A stretch of 64,000 bases of DNA from Lepidodermella squamata (Eukaryota > Gastrotricha), in NCBI GenBank assembly GCA_047495785.1, contig JBLDXI010000013.1, forward strand, positions 3,658,001 through 3,722,000, given 5' to 3'. The notes beneath the pieces are model-generated. The model saw nothing but the letters and a program-made list of their open reading frames with translations. It made no database searches and was not told the DNA's origin. A program made the translations under genes and the position numbers. Shown here one piece after another: positions 12,028-22,895 of this stretch (within the stretch, counting starts at the first letter, position 1; every line of letters starts with the position of its first letter).

Positions 12028-12058
12028 CACGTGTCGCTTTGTTATTCAGCTTATAAAA
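12028..12058 (+). promoter_or_regulatory. E-box plus TATA box of GST 5
   Basis: CACGTG at 12028-12033 and TATAAAA at 12052-12058, about 82 bp before the ATG at 12141. The pair is the mirror of those before GST 2 and GST 3. Confidence 0.65.
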
Positions 12059-12140
12059 GCAGCACGGTTTTCTTCCTGAAAATTTTTCATAACAGAATTT
12101 GGTTCGGCTTTTATTGCGGTAGAATTTTCATCAAGTAATA

Positions 12141-13101
12141 ATGGCTCCCGTTATCAAGAACGCCAAGGTGACCTACTTCCCCGGCCGAGGAAAGGCCGAA
12201 GCAACTCGCATAGCCTTGTCATACCTCAACGTGAGTTTTACCTCTAATTTAAGCTTTCAATGCCACCATTAATTTCTAACAGATTCCGTTTGAAGACGTA
12301 CGCGTCTCGCTAGCTGACTGGGGAAAAGTCAAGCCAAGTGAGTTTTTATTGACAATTGCTGATTTCAGGTTTGGAATTTCGATATATTTCAGCTACCCCA
12401 ATCGGTCAGCTTCCGACTTTTGAATTTGACGACGAGAATGGCCAGCATCACTGCTTGAATCAGTCCGGAGCGATTCTGCGAGCCCTTGCCCGCCGCTTCG
12501 ACTTCCAGGGCAAAACCGAGAAGGAAATCACAAATGCTGATATCATCTACGAAAGGTGAACAAATTTGAGTGTTTTTACGCTCAATTCTTAACGCTTGAT
12601 ATAATTTAGCATCCAGGATTTTTTTTCAACCAACGCTAAGATCGTTTGGGAACAGGACCCTGCTAAGAGGGAACAGGCTTTCAATGCCTTCAAGGACGGT
12701 CAGCTGATGGCTGTTTTCAATCTGTTGACCAAAATTCACAAGGAGGGAGGCGGTAAATTCATTGCTGGTGGCGATTCGGTAATTTAATAATCAATTTTTC
12801 ATAATATAATTATGAATCTTCATTTCTTAGGTAACCTATGCTGATTTTTCTTTTATTGCTGCCGTCGCATTCGCGACTCACGAATTCACTGTTATGCCAA
12901 GTTGGTAGATTTAAAAGGTTTATTTTTCGAGCGCATTATTTGTTTTGTTGTTCATTTCATTCAGCTGCCCGACGTGACGCTTTGATGACCATTGAGGAGT
13001 TCGAGACCAAGTTCCCTGAACTGGCCGCAGTCCGCAAGGCCGTTGAAGCTATTCCGAGCATTGCCGCTTGGATTCAGAAGCGTCCTCAAACCACATTCTG
13101 A
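12141..13101 (+). CDS. Sigma-class glutathione S-transferase (GST 5)
   Basis: This is the only plus-strand GST. Exons 12141-12230, 12283-12337, 12393-12555, 12610-12778, 12831-12900, 12965-13101 give 227 residues. Tyr12 is present in KVTYFPGRGKAE; glutathione-site motif NQSGAILR; C-terminus KRPQTTF. Exon 4 shares TNAKIVWEQDP and FKDGQLMAVF with GST 1, its closest relative there. The 3' flank to about 13450 also matches GST 1, whereas the 5' flank matches GST 2, so the gene appears mosaic. A possible poly(A) signal AATAAA lies at 13236-13241. Predicted cytosolic glutathione-conjugating enzyme. Confidence 0.94.
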
Positions 13102-13542
13102 ATGAATGTCGCAAATAATGAATCGGCAAAACTTTGACCATTTGACGAAAATAACGTTTGATATTTCTTAAAGACTTGAAAGACACTTGAGCTATAAGCT
13201 GCCGTTGATCTTACTATCTTACGAGATAACATAAAAATAAAGAAGCTTTCAAGAGTTGCGATGTAACTATTTTCACATTTATTCTTCATGCGTCGATATT
13301 CTAAAAATAAAGAATGAAAATTTCCTCTATAAAAAGGTGTAGAATTGTCGACATATTTTCTCGGTTTTAGAAAATTTCAACCTGAGATGAGACCGAGGCC
13401 AATGGCCAATGGCAGAGGTTAACAAAACAATCGAAGCTTTCGCCACTAAATTGCTGTTCTGAAAACACCTGAGTGAAAATCGAATGAAAATCGAACTTGA
13501 AAATTGCGCACGCGGAAGATGTCGTTTTTTTTTAATTTCCAG

Positions 13543-13690
13543 GTGCCTTTCGAAGATCGCCGACATGGATGAATGGGTGAAATTGAAACCGAGTGAGTTT
13601 GATCTCCTGACCTTTTTTGCATAATATTCGTCAATGAATTTCGAATTTCCAGCTACTCCGAGTTGCGAATTTTATTGCGAAAATCAGGTC
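13543..13690 (+). pseudogene. GST relic (exon 2 and start of exon 3)
   Basis: After a TTTCCAG acceptor, 13543-13592 encodes PFEDRR and, in a shifted frame, DEWVKLKP, then a GTGAGT donor. Functional exon 2 is 55 nt but this one is 50 nt, so a frameshift is fixed. A second acceptor at 13652 is followed by CTACTCCGAGTTGC, matching the start of GST exon 3, then homology is lost. No exon 1 or exons 4-6 are seen. It lies just beyond the shared 3' flank of GST 5. Confidence 0.75.
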
Positions 13691-13868
13691 CAATCAGTCC
13701 ATGTCAAAGTCCGCAGGTACAAGTAGGTAAGCTGGCTCACACAAGGGGAAAGGCTTGATTGTATTGCTGTTCCCGAAAGGCTGGTGCGCTGGTGCACTTG
13801 GCCTCATCGGATTGAAAATTTCTATGACATGGAAATTATTTTCTTATTTTTTGAAATTCAAGGTTTAT

Positions 13869-13945
13869 TCCCACATAGGCATGGTTAAATTTTGCCATGG
13901 AGAAACATATGTTTCTCTATGGCTAGAAATGTTTCTCCATGGCAA
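13869..13945. repeat. Palindromic GCCATGGAGAAAC repeats
   Basis: TGCCATGGAGAAACAT is followed by ATGTTTCTCTATGGC and then ATGTTTCTCCATGGCA, so three inverted copies of a 15-bp word lie in 77 bp. The word is shared with the longer hairpin at 14792-14941. From 13946 to 14790 I see no gene. Confidence 0.7.
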
Positions 13946-14791
13946 CCAATAATTTCTCTTTGGGTTGAAACTGCCACAAATTTGGGCAGCATTTCGCTCA
14001 GAATTTGCCTCAAAACCCCCAGAAAAGTCACTTGAAAGTCACTAGAACAGTGAAAACCCCAATTTTATTTAAAAGCAATTTCGCGTCCAAAAATAAAAAT
14101 TTGACCAAATGAGGCCGAAAGCGAGGTCGTCGAAATCTCTTGCTGGCAGCTGAGGCGATGCCGATCCGGTTTTCCCTCCGGAATCGCGGTTTTGAGCAGC
14201 AACAGAACGTCAGCGACTAGCCATAGCAACGTTAGAGGCGACAATGACTGCTTTCTCGGCGAGTCTTCGACCGGCAAAATTGACCCATATCCACGATTAA
14301 TTTCCGCCGCGACCTGAATACCATCGGATACCATGAAGCGAGCGGATGGCTTTTATCGTTGCCAGTCTCCCAAACGACGCGATGTAGATTCATTGATTTC
14401 TGTGCGAAACCAGCTGGCTGACGATCGACTTGAGTGGCTTCATGGAGGCAACGCTTTGTTTGTTTCCAGAATCCATCGAACCAATGCAACTGATGATGCC
14501 GGCTTGATGATCGGGGCTTGATATCGGCGCTCTGTTCCATGAATCTTGACTACTGATGCTTCGGCCAGCCGGAGAGCATGACGATTTCGACGACGAATGA
14601 GGGTTGACCAAAAATCAAGTTGCAAACAAGAAAAAATTCGCCGGAATGAAAAATGATTTTCTTTAAAAACGAAGAATCATTTTCGTGAAATTTTAAGTTG
14701 GATGTTTTATTTTCTCAAAATGGTTACTGTGAATTCACCCCTGTGTACCTAAATCACCCATTTGTGGAGCCCAGGAGTGTTATGCGTATGT

Positions 14792-14941
14792 GGGAATAGG
14801 ATTACTCTATGGCAAACCATGGAGAAATATAATTTCCCCCCTCTCTGGAACCCCTCGATTCGTTTGGCTGCGCCAAACTCACTCGGGGTTCCAGATCGGG
14901 GGGAAATTATATTTCTCCATGGTTTGCCATAGAGTATTCCC
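14792..14941. repeat. Long hairpin at the left edge of the triplication
   Basis: The left arm (GGGAATA...ACTCTATGGCAAACCATGG, then AGAAATATAATTTCCCCC) and the right arm are reverse complements over at least 38 bp. Inner inverted words CTGGAACCCC/GGGGTTCCAG and GTTTGGC/GCCAAAC continue toward the loop. It looks like a fold-back or MITE copy. The triplicated unit starts inside it at 14842; copies two and three carry only the inner part and right arm. Confidence 0.85.
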
Positions 14942-15256
14942 TTATTTCCCTTACACGCGACTGATAAATTTCCTGAACAAATTATGAGCTTTAATTAATA
15001 AAGTAATTCATATTAATTGCTCCTTTTTCAAGCTGATGAACGCAATATTTTTCTATCTCCCTCATCTCCTTCGGGTTATCTACAATTTGGAGGAAAGAGT
15101 AGGACGTAGGACTCGCCATAAGAATTATGTACCTGAATATTTTTTATTGCGACAATACAATGAAGTGGCAGCTTAACATATAACGCTTCAGGTGTCATTC
15201 ACGTGTAATAGCAATCAAGCAGCTATCGTCTATTAATCAAAGTTTTAGCTGACACC

Positions 15257-16201
15257 TCAGAATGTGTATTGAGGACGCTTCTGAAGCCAAGCGGCAATGC
15301 TCGGGATAGCTTCGACGGTCTTGCGAATTGCGGCCAGTTCAGGGAACTTGGCCTCAAACTCCTCAATGGTGATGAACTTGTCGCGTTTTACAGCTGAGAA
15401 AATATAACGCCAACGTAAATTACGAGCGAAATCAGAAAATTATACGACTTACTTGGCATAACCATAATTTCGTGAGTCGCGACGAAGACGATGCAAGCAA
15501 AAGCAATATCAGCGTAGGTCACCTTATGCAATAAATATTAATTATGAGAAATTTTGTAGAATAAATAAATTACCGAATCGCCACCAGCGACGAATTTACC
15601 GCCTCCCTCCTTGTGAATTTTAGTCAACAGATTGAAAACAGCCGGCATTTGAACGTCCTTCAAGGCATTGAAAGCCTGTTCCTTCTTAGCCGGGTCCTGT
15701 TCCTGAACGACCTTGACGTCAGCCACCATCAAATCTTGGATGCTGAATTATCAAAAAATAAGAATACATCGAAAGAATGAAATTTGTTCACCTTTCGTAG
15801 ATGATATCAGCATTTGTGATTTCTTTCTCGGTTTTGCCCTGGAAGTCGAAACGGCGGGCAAGGGCTCGTAGAATCGATCCCGACTGGATCAGGCAGTGAT
15901 GCTGGCCATTCTCGTCGTCAAACTCGAAAATCGGCAATTGACCGAGTGGGGTGGCTAAAGATCAAAGATATTCCAAACTTATGCAATTTTTAACAAAAGC
16001 TCACTTGGCTTGACTTTCGGCCATTCAGTCATCGCGACGAGTTTGTCTTCGAACGGAATCTGTAAAATAGCTGGTAGAAAATCATTGAATGGAATGCGAG
16101 GTCAAACTCACATTGAGGTAAGACAAGGCCACGCGAAGCATTTCGACCTTTCCTCGGCCGGGAAAGTAGGTCACCTTGGCGTTCTTGATAGCGGGGGCCA
16201 T
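15257..16201 (-). CDS. Sigma-class GST 6, copy A
   Basis: Exons 16112-16201, 16005-16059, 15792-15954, 15574-15742, 15453-15522, 15257-15393; 227 residues. Tyr12 is in KVTYFPGRGKVE; the glutathione-site motif is IQSGSILR; exon 4 starts IQDLMVADVKVV; exon 6 begins TVKRDKFI, unlike the ARRD of GST 1-3; the C-terminus is QKRPQYTF. Exon 1 ends in AAT before GTGAG where sisters have AAC. The TATA box is at 16266-16272, but the E-box lies about 150 bp further up because the promoter/exon-1 region is partly duplicated. First of three identical copies. Confidence 0.92.
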
Positions 16202-16265
16202 TATTATTTGATGAAAAATCTACCCAAAAAAGAAGTTTTGTTTAAATGGCGAAGAAACCAAGCTG

Positions 16266-16424
16266 CTTTATAGCCTTTCTTCGGACGGGAAAGTAGGTCA
16301 CTTTCGCATTCTTGATAGCGAGAGCCATTATTATTTGATGAAAATCTACCCAAAAAAGAAGTTTTTTCATTAATGAGGAAGAAACCAAGCTGCTTTAATA
16401 GGCTGAACAACAAAGCATCACGTG
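16266..16424 (-). promoter_or_regulatory. GST 6 upstream region with split promoter elements
   Basis: Minus-strand TATAAAG at 16266-16272 lies 65-71 bp before the ATG. The second, outer copy of this region has the TATA word broken to TATTAAAG (about 16390-16400) and carries the CACGTG at 16419-16424. Thus the intact TATA and the E-box are about 150 bp apart here, against 10-25 bp in GST 2, 3 and 5. Repeated at +2923 and +5846. Confidence 0.5.
16267..16328 (-). pseudogene. Truncated extra copy of GST 6 exon 1
   Basis: An ATG at 16326-16328 opens MALAIKNAKVTYFP, a near copy of the GST first exon, but homology stops after about 45 nt and there is no donor site. It arises from a roughly 127-bp tandem duplication of leader plus exon-1 start (16201 matches 16328). 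It is repeated at about 19190-19251 and 22113-22174. In the GST 6 leader it would form an upstream ATG. Confidence 0.75.
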
Positions 16425-17049
16425 CGCTATGATGAGGAGAAAAGCTGCCACGCCGGCAAATTGTGCGTGATAACCAGGGGCGTATTTTATTTTAAACACG
16501 CGTTTCACAAAAAAGTATATCTACACAAAAATGCCGCCCCAATTTAGACAGCTATTTGTTTTTTTTTAACTTTGCTAGCCAGGTGAATTTTTCAAACGAC
16601 CATCCAAAAAGTCGGTCAATTTAAGATGTTCTCAATCATGACGCTGGAGTGTCGGAATTGGGTTCAGTTTGTAGGGAAACCTCGATCATTGTGTATTGTT
16701 CAACCTCAGAACTAAGGCAACTTTGATACTGTCAGGAAATCCACTTCAAACCAAAACATTTTTGAACAGCGGCGCCTGTATGTATGGAAATAATGCAGGA
16801 GTTCTTAGGCTTGATGCCACGATTTTACCTCGATTTATGGCTAACTATTTAGTCCCACAGATTCCCGACGACTGAATAAGTGAGTGACGCTTCGATCAAT
16901 TACACATTACACACACCTTCCTTCGTTTGTGGCAAGCTTCCAAGTAAACACCACTAGAAGCAGATTTTATTGCCTAATCGTCAATGATATTTACGCAGAG
17001 ATAAGCTTTGATCCTAAGCATCAATTTGAACAAGAAAAGTCGATTGTTT

Positions 17050-17538
17050 TCAAAATTTGCTATCGGGTCGCTTGCTGAGCCAATCCGCAATCGCTGGGAT
17101 CGCCTCGATCGACTTTCGTAGCACAGCCAAACCCGGGTAGTTCGCTTGAAATTCTTCATCGGTGATAAGAATCGGTCGAAAGGCTCCTGAAAAAATCGAT
17201 GAATCATTCACTGCGATTTAATTTATTCAAAAGTTTACCTGGGGCGACTGTAAATTCGTGGCTCATTGAATAGACGACGACAATAAATGCAATGTCAGCG
17301 TAGGTCAACTAATTTATCAACATTTAAATTCAAAAATTCAAAAAAAAGAATTTTTATTGCTAAAAAACTTACTGAATCACTGGCGATGAATTTAGTTCCA
17401 CCAATTGTGTAAGTTTTCTCGAGGTGCTTCAGAACTGTCGGCAGTTGAACATTCTTCATTTCGTCGGCGGCTTTTTGCTTCCTAGCAGGGTCCATTTCCC
17501 AGACGACCTTGCCATTTGTAACAACCAGGTCTTGCAGG
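17050..17538 (-). pseudogene. GST 7 exons 4-6 only, copy A
   Basis: Exons 17373-17538, 17239-17308 and 17050-17186 encode the helical half of a GST (LQDLVVTNGKVVWEMDP to LSKRPDSKF) in frame. Exons 1-3 are missing: immediately upstream the sequence runs into TTTTGACCCA repeats and the next unit of the triplication. Without the glutathione-binding half and a promoter it cannot make a GST. It is a by-product of where the duplication broke. Confidence 0.85.
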
Positions 17539-18179
17539 CTGAAATTAAAATTGAAATAATTGATTGAACTGACAACGAAGGGAGTGCGTCATTTTGACCC
17601 AAGACACCTTGGCCTAACGTAACATTTCGACCCAATGACATTTTGACCTACGACACGCTGCCCCAATCGTCATCTTGACCCAACTATTTCCATAATAATT
17701 TATTTATTTGAAAAACGGGTGACGACATTTTGACCCAAAAGACATTTCGACCCAAATTAAGGTATCTCTGGAACCCCTCGATTCGTTTGGCTGCGCCAAA
17801 CTCACTCGGGGTTCCAGATCGGGGGGAAATTATATTTCTCCATGGTTTGCCATAGAGTATTCCCTTATTTCCCTTACACGCGACTGATAAATTTCCTGAA
17901 CAAATTATGAGCTTTAATTAATAAAGTAATTCATATTAATTGCTCCTTTTTCAAGCTGATGAACGCAATATTTTTCTATCTCCCTCATCTCCTTCGGGTT
18001 ATCTACAATTTGGAGGAAAGAGTAGGACGTAGGACTCGCCATAAGAATTATGTACCTGAATATTTTTTATTGCGACAATACAATGAAGTGGCAGCTTAAC
18101 ATATAACGCTTCAGGTGTCATTCACGTGTAATAGCAATCAAGCAGCTATCGTCTATTAATCAAAGTTTTAGCTGACACC

Positions 18180-19124
18180 TCAGAATGTGTATTGAGGACG
18201 CTTCTGAAGCCAAGCGGCAATGCTCGGGATAGCTTCGACGGTCTTGCGAATTGCGGCCAGTTCAGGGAACTTGGCCTCAAACTCCTCAATGGTGATGAAC
18301 TTGTCGCGTTTTACAGCTGAGAAAATATAACGCCAACGTAAATTACGAGCGAAATCAGAAAATTATACGACTTACTTGGCATAACCATAATTTCGTGAGT
18401 CGCGACGAAGACGATGCAAGCAAAAGCAATATCAGCGTAGGTCACCTTATGCAATAAATATTAATTATGAGAAATTTTGTAGAATAAATAAATTACCGAA
18501 TCGCCACCAGCGACGAATTTACCGCCTCCCTCCTTGTGAATTTTAGTCAACAGATTGAAAACAGCCGGCATTTGAACGTCCTTCAAGGCATTGAAAGCCT
18601 GTTCCTTCTTAGCCGGGTCCTGTTCCTGAACGACCTTGACGTCAGCCACCATCAAATCTTGGATGCTGAATTATCAAAAAATAAGAATACATCGAAAGAA
18701 TGAAATTTGTTCACCTTTCGTAGATGATATCAGCATTTGTGATTTCTTTCTCGGTTTTGCCCTGGAAGTCGAAACGGCGGGCAAGGGCTCGTAGAATCGA
18801 TCCCGACTGGATCAGGCAGTGATGCTGGCCATTCTCGTCGTCAAACTCGAAAATCGGCAATTGACCGAGTGGGGTGGCTAAAGATCAAAGATATTCCAAA
18901 CTTATGCAATTTTTAACAAAAGCTCACTTGGCTTGACTTTCGGCCATTCAGTCATCGCGACGAGTTTGTCTTCGAACGGAATCTGTAAAATAGCTGGTAG
19001 AAAATCATTGAATGGAATGCGAGGTCAAACTCACATTGAGGTAAGACAAGGCCACGCGAAGCATTTCGACCTTTCCTCGGCCGGGAAAGTAGGTCACCTT
19101 GGCGTTCTTGATAGCGGGGGCCAT
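18180..19124 (-). CDS. Sigma-class GST 6, copy B
   Basis: Same gene as 15257-16201 shifted by 2923 bp, with the same exon lengths (90, 55, 163, 169, 70, 137) and the same 227-residue product; no base difference was noticed. Exons 19035-19124, 18928-18982, 18715-18877, 18497-18665, 18376-18445, 18180-18316. If real, it raises gene dosage without changing the protein. Confidence 0.88.
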
Positions 19125-19972
19125 TATTATTTGATGAAAAATCTACCCAAAAAAGAAGTTTTGTTTAAATGGCGAAGAAACCAAGCTGCTTTATAGCCTT
19201 TCTTCGGACGGGAAAGTAGGTCACTTTCGCATTCTTGATAGCGAGAGCCATTATTATTTGATGAAAATCTACCCAAAAAAGAAGTTTTTTCATTAATGAG
19301 GAAGAAACCAAGCTGCTTTAATAGGCTGAACAACAAAGCATCACGTGCGCTATGATGAGGAGAAAAGCTGCCACGCCGGCAAATTGTGCGTGATAACCAG
19401 GGGCGTATTTTATTTTAAACACGCGTTTCACAAAAAAGTATATCTACACAAAAATGCCGCCCCAATTTAGACAGCTATTTGTTTTTTTTTAACTTTGCTA
19501 GCCAGGTGAATTTTTCAAACGACCATCCAAAAAGTCGGTCAATTTAAGATGTTCTCAATCATGACGCTGGAGTGTCGGAATTGGGTTCAGTTTGTAGGGA
19601 AACCTCGATCATTGTGTATTGTTCAACCTCAGAACTAAGGCAACTTTGATACTGTCAGGAAATCCACTTCAAACCAAAACATTTTTGAACAGCGGCGCCT
19701 GTATGTATGGAAATAATGCAGGAGTTCTTAGGCTTGATGCCACGATTTTACCTCGATTTATGGCTAACTATTTAGTCCCACAGATTCCCGACGACTGAAT
19801 AAGTGAGTGACGCTTCGATCAATTACACATTACACACACCTTCCTTCGTTTGTGGCAAGCTTCCAAGTAAACACCACTAGAAGCAGATTTTATTGCCTAA
19901 TCGTCAATGATATTTACGCAGAGATAAGCTTTGATCCTAAGCATCAATTTGAACAAGAAAAGTCGATTGTTT

Positions 19973-20461
19973 TCAAAATTTGCTATCGGGTCGCTTGCTG
20001 AGCCAATCCGCAATCGCTGGGATCGCCTCGATCGACTTTCGTAGCACAGCCAAACCCGGGTAGTTCGCTTGAAATTCTTCATCGGTGATAAGAATCGGTC
20101 GAAAGGCTCCTGAAAAAATCGATGAATCATTCACTGCGATTTAATTTATTCAAAAGTTTACCTGGGGCGACTGTAAATTCGTGGCTCATTGAATAGACGA
20201 CGACAATAAATGCAATGTCAGCGTAGGTCAACTAATTTATCAACATTTAAATTCAAAAATTCAAAAAAAAGAATTTTTATTGCTAAAAAACTTACTGAAT
20301 CACTGGCGATGAATTTAGTTCCACCAATTGTGTAAGTTTTCTCGAGGTGCTTCAGAACTGTCGGCAGTTGAACATTCTTCATTTCGTCGGCGGCTTTTTG
20401 CTTCCTAGCAGGGTCCATTTCCCAGACGACCTTGCCATTTGTAACAACCAGGTCTTGCAGG
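19973..20461 (-). pseudogene. GST 7 exons 4-6 only, copy B
   Basis: Second truncated copy, exons 20296-20461, 20162-20231 and 19973-20109, same as copy A. It lacks exons 1-3 and any promoter because the next repeat unit begins just upstream. Confidence 0.83.
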
Positions 20462-21102
20462 CTGAAATTAAAATTGAAATAATTGATTGAACTGACAACG
20501 AAGGGAGTGCGTCATTTTGACCCAAGACACCTTGGCCTAACGTAACATTTCGACCCAATGACATTTTGACCTACGACACGCTGCCCCAATCGTCATCTTG
20601 ACCCAACTATTTCCATAATAATTTATTTATTTGAAAAACGGGTGACGACATTTTGACCCAAAAGACATTTCGACCCAAATTAAGGTATCTCTGGAACCCC
20701 TCGATTCGTTTGGCTGCGCCAAACTCACTCGGGGTTCCAGATCGGGGGGAAATTATATTTCTCCATGGTTTGCCATAGAGTATTCCCTTATTTCCCTTAC
20801 ACGCGACTGATAAATTTCCTGAACAAATTATGAGCTTTAATTAATAAAGTAATTCATATTAATTGCTCCTTTTTCAAGCTGATGAACGCAATATTTTTCT
20901 ATCTCCCTCATCTCCTTCGGGTTATCTACAATTTGGAGGAAAGAGTAGGACGTAGGACTCGCCATAAGAATTATGTACCTGAATATTTTTTATTGCGACA
21001 ATACAATGAAGTGGCAGCTTAACATATAACGCTTCAGGTGTCATTCACGTGTAATAGCAATCAAGCAGCTATCGTCTATTAATCAAAGTTTTAGCTGACA
21101 CC

Positions 21103-22047
21103 TCAGAATGTGTATTGAGGACGCTTCTGAAGCCAAGCGGCAATGCTCGGGATAGCTTCGACGGTCTTGCGAATTGCGGCCAGTTCAGGGAACTTGGCCT
21201 CAAACTCCTCAATGGTGATGAACTTGTCGCGTTTTACAGCTGAGAAAATATAACGCCAACGTAAATTACGAGCGAAATCAGAAAATTATACGACTTACTT
21301 GGCATAACCATAATTTCGTGAGTCGCGACGAAGACGATGCAAGCAAAAGCAATATCAGCGTAGGTCACCTTATGCAATAAATATTAATTATGAGAAATTT
21401 TGTAGAATAAATAAATTACCGAATCGCCACCAGCGACGAATTTACCGCCTCCCTCCTTGTGAATTTTAGTCAACAGATTGAAAACAGCCGGCATTTGAAC
21501 GTCCTTCAAGGCATTGAAAGCCTGTTCCTTCTTAGCCGGGTCCTGTTCCTGAACGACCTTGACGTCAGCCACCATCAAATCTTGGATGCTGAATTATCAA
21601 AAAATAAGAATACATCGAAAGAATGAAATTTGTTCACCTTTCGTAGATGATATCAGCATTTGTGATTTCTTTCTCGGTTTTGCCCTGGAAGTCGAAACGG
21701 CGGGCAAGGGCTCGTAGAATCGATCCCGACTGGATCAGGCAGTGATGCTGGCCATTCTCGTCGTCAAACTCGAAAATCGGCAATTGACCGAGTGGGGTGG
21801 CTAAAGATCAAAGATATTCCAAACTTATGCAATTTTTAACAAAAGCTCACTTGGCTTGACTTTCGGCCATTCAGTCATCGCGACGAGTTTGTCTTCGAAC
21901 GGAATCTGTAAAATAGCTGGTAGAAAATCATTGAATGGAATGCGAGGTCAAACTCACATTGAGGTAAGACAAGGCCACGCGAAGCATTTCGACCTTTCCT
22001 CGGCCGGGAAAGTAGGTCACCTTGGCGTTCTTGATAGCGGGGGCCAT
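21103..22047 (-). CDS. Sigma-class GST 6, copy C
   Basis: Third copy, shifted by 5846 bp from copy A. Exons 21958-22047, 21851-21905, 21638-21800, 21420-21588, 21299-21368, 21103-21239. Product identical to copies A and B. It lies directly downstream of the only full-length GST 7. Confidence 0.88.
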
Positions 22048-22895
22048 TATTATTTGATGAAAAATCTACCCAAAAAAGAAGTTTTGTTTAAATGGCGAAG
22101 AAACCAAGCTGCTTTATAGCCTTTCTTCGGACGGGAAAGTAGGTCACTTTCGCATTCTTGATAGCGAGAGCCATTATTATTTGATGAAAATCTACCCAAA
22201 AAAGAAGTTTTTTCATTAATGAGGAAGAAACCAAGCTGCTTTAATAGGCTGAACAACAAAGCATCACGTGCGCTATGATGAGGAGAAAAGCTGCCACGCC
22301 GGCAAATTGTGCGTGATAACCAGGGGCGTATTTTATTTTAAACACGCGTTTCACAAAAAAGTATATCTACACAAAAATGCCGCCCCAATTTAGACAGCTA
22401 TTTGTTTTTTTTTAACTTTGCTAGCCAGGTGAATTTTTCAAACGACCATCCAAAAAGTCGGTCAATTTAAGATGTTCTCAATCATGACGCTGGAGTGTCG
22501 GAATTGGGTTCAGTTTGTAGGGAAACCTCGATCATTGTGTATTGTTCAACCTCAGAACTAAGGCAACTTTGATACTGTCAGGAAATCCACTTCAAACCAA
22601 AACATTTTTGAACAGCGGCGCCTGTATGTATGGAAATAATGCAGGAGTTCTTAGGCTTGATGCCACGATTTTACCTCGATTTATGGCTAACTATTTAGTC
22701 CCACAGATTCCCGACGACTGAATAAGTGAGTGACGCTTCGATCAATTACACATTACACACACCTTCCTTCGTTTGTGGCAAGCTTCCAAGTAAACACCAC
22801 TAGAAGCAGATTTTATTGCCTAATCGTCAATGATATTTACGCAGAGATAAGCTTTGATCCTAAGCATCAATTTGAACAAGAAAAGTCGATTGTTT

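Noticed and set aside
16010-16273. Plus-strand 87-codon frame across GST 6 exons 1-2, repeated at +2923 and +5846
   Set aside because: It is antisense to well supported GST exons and has no family resemblance; its repetition only reflects the triplication.
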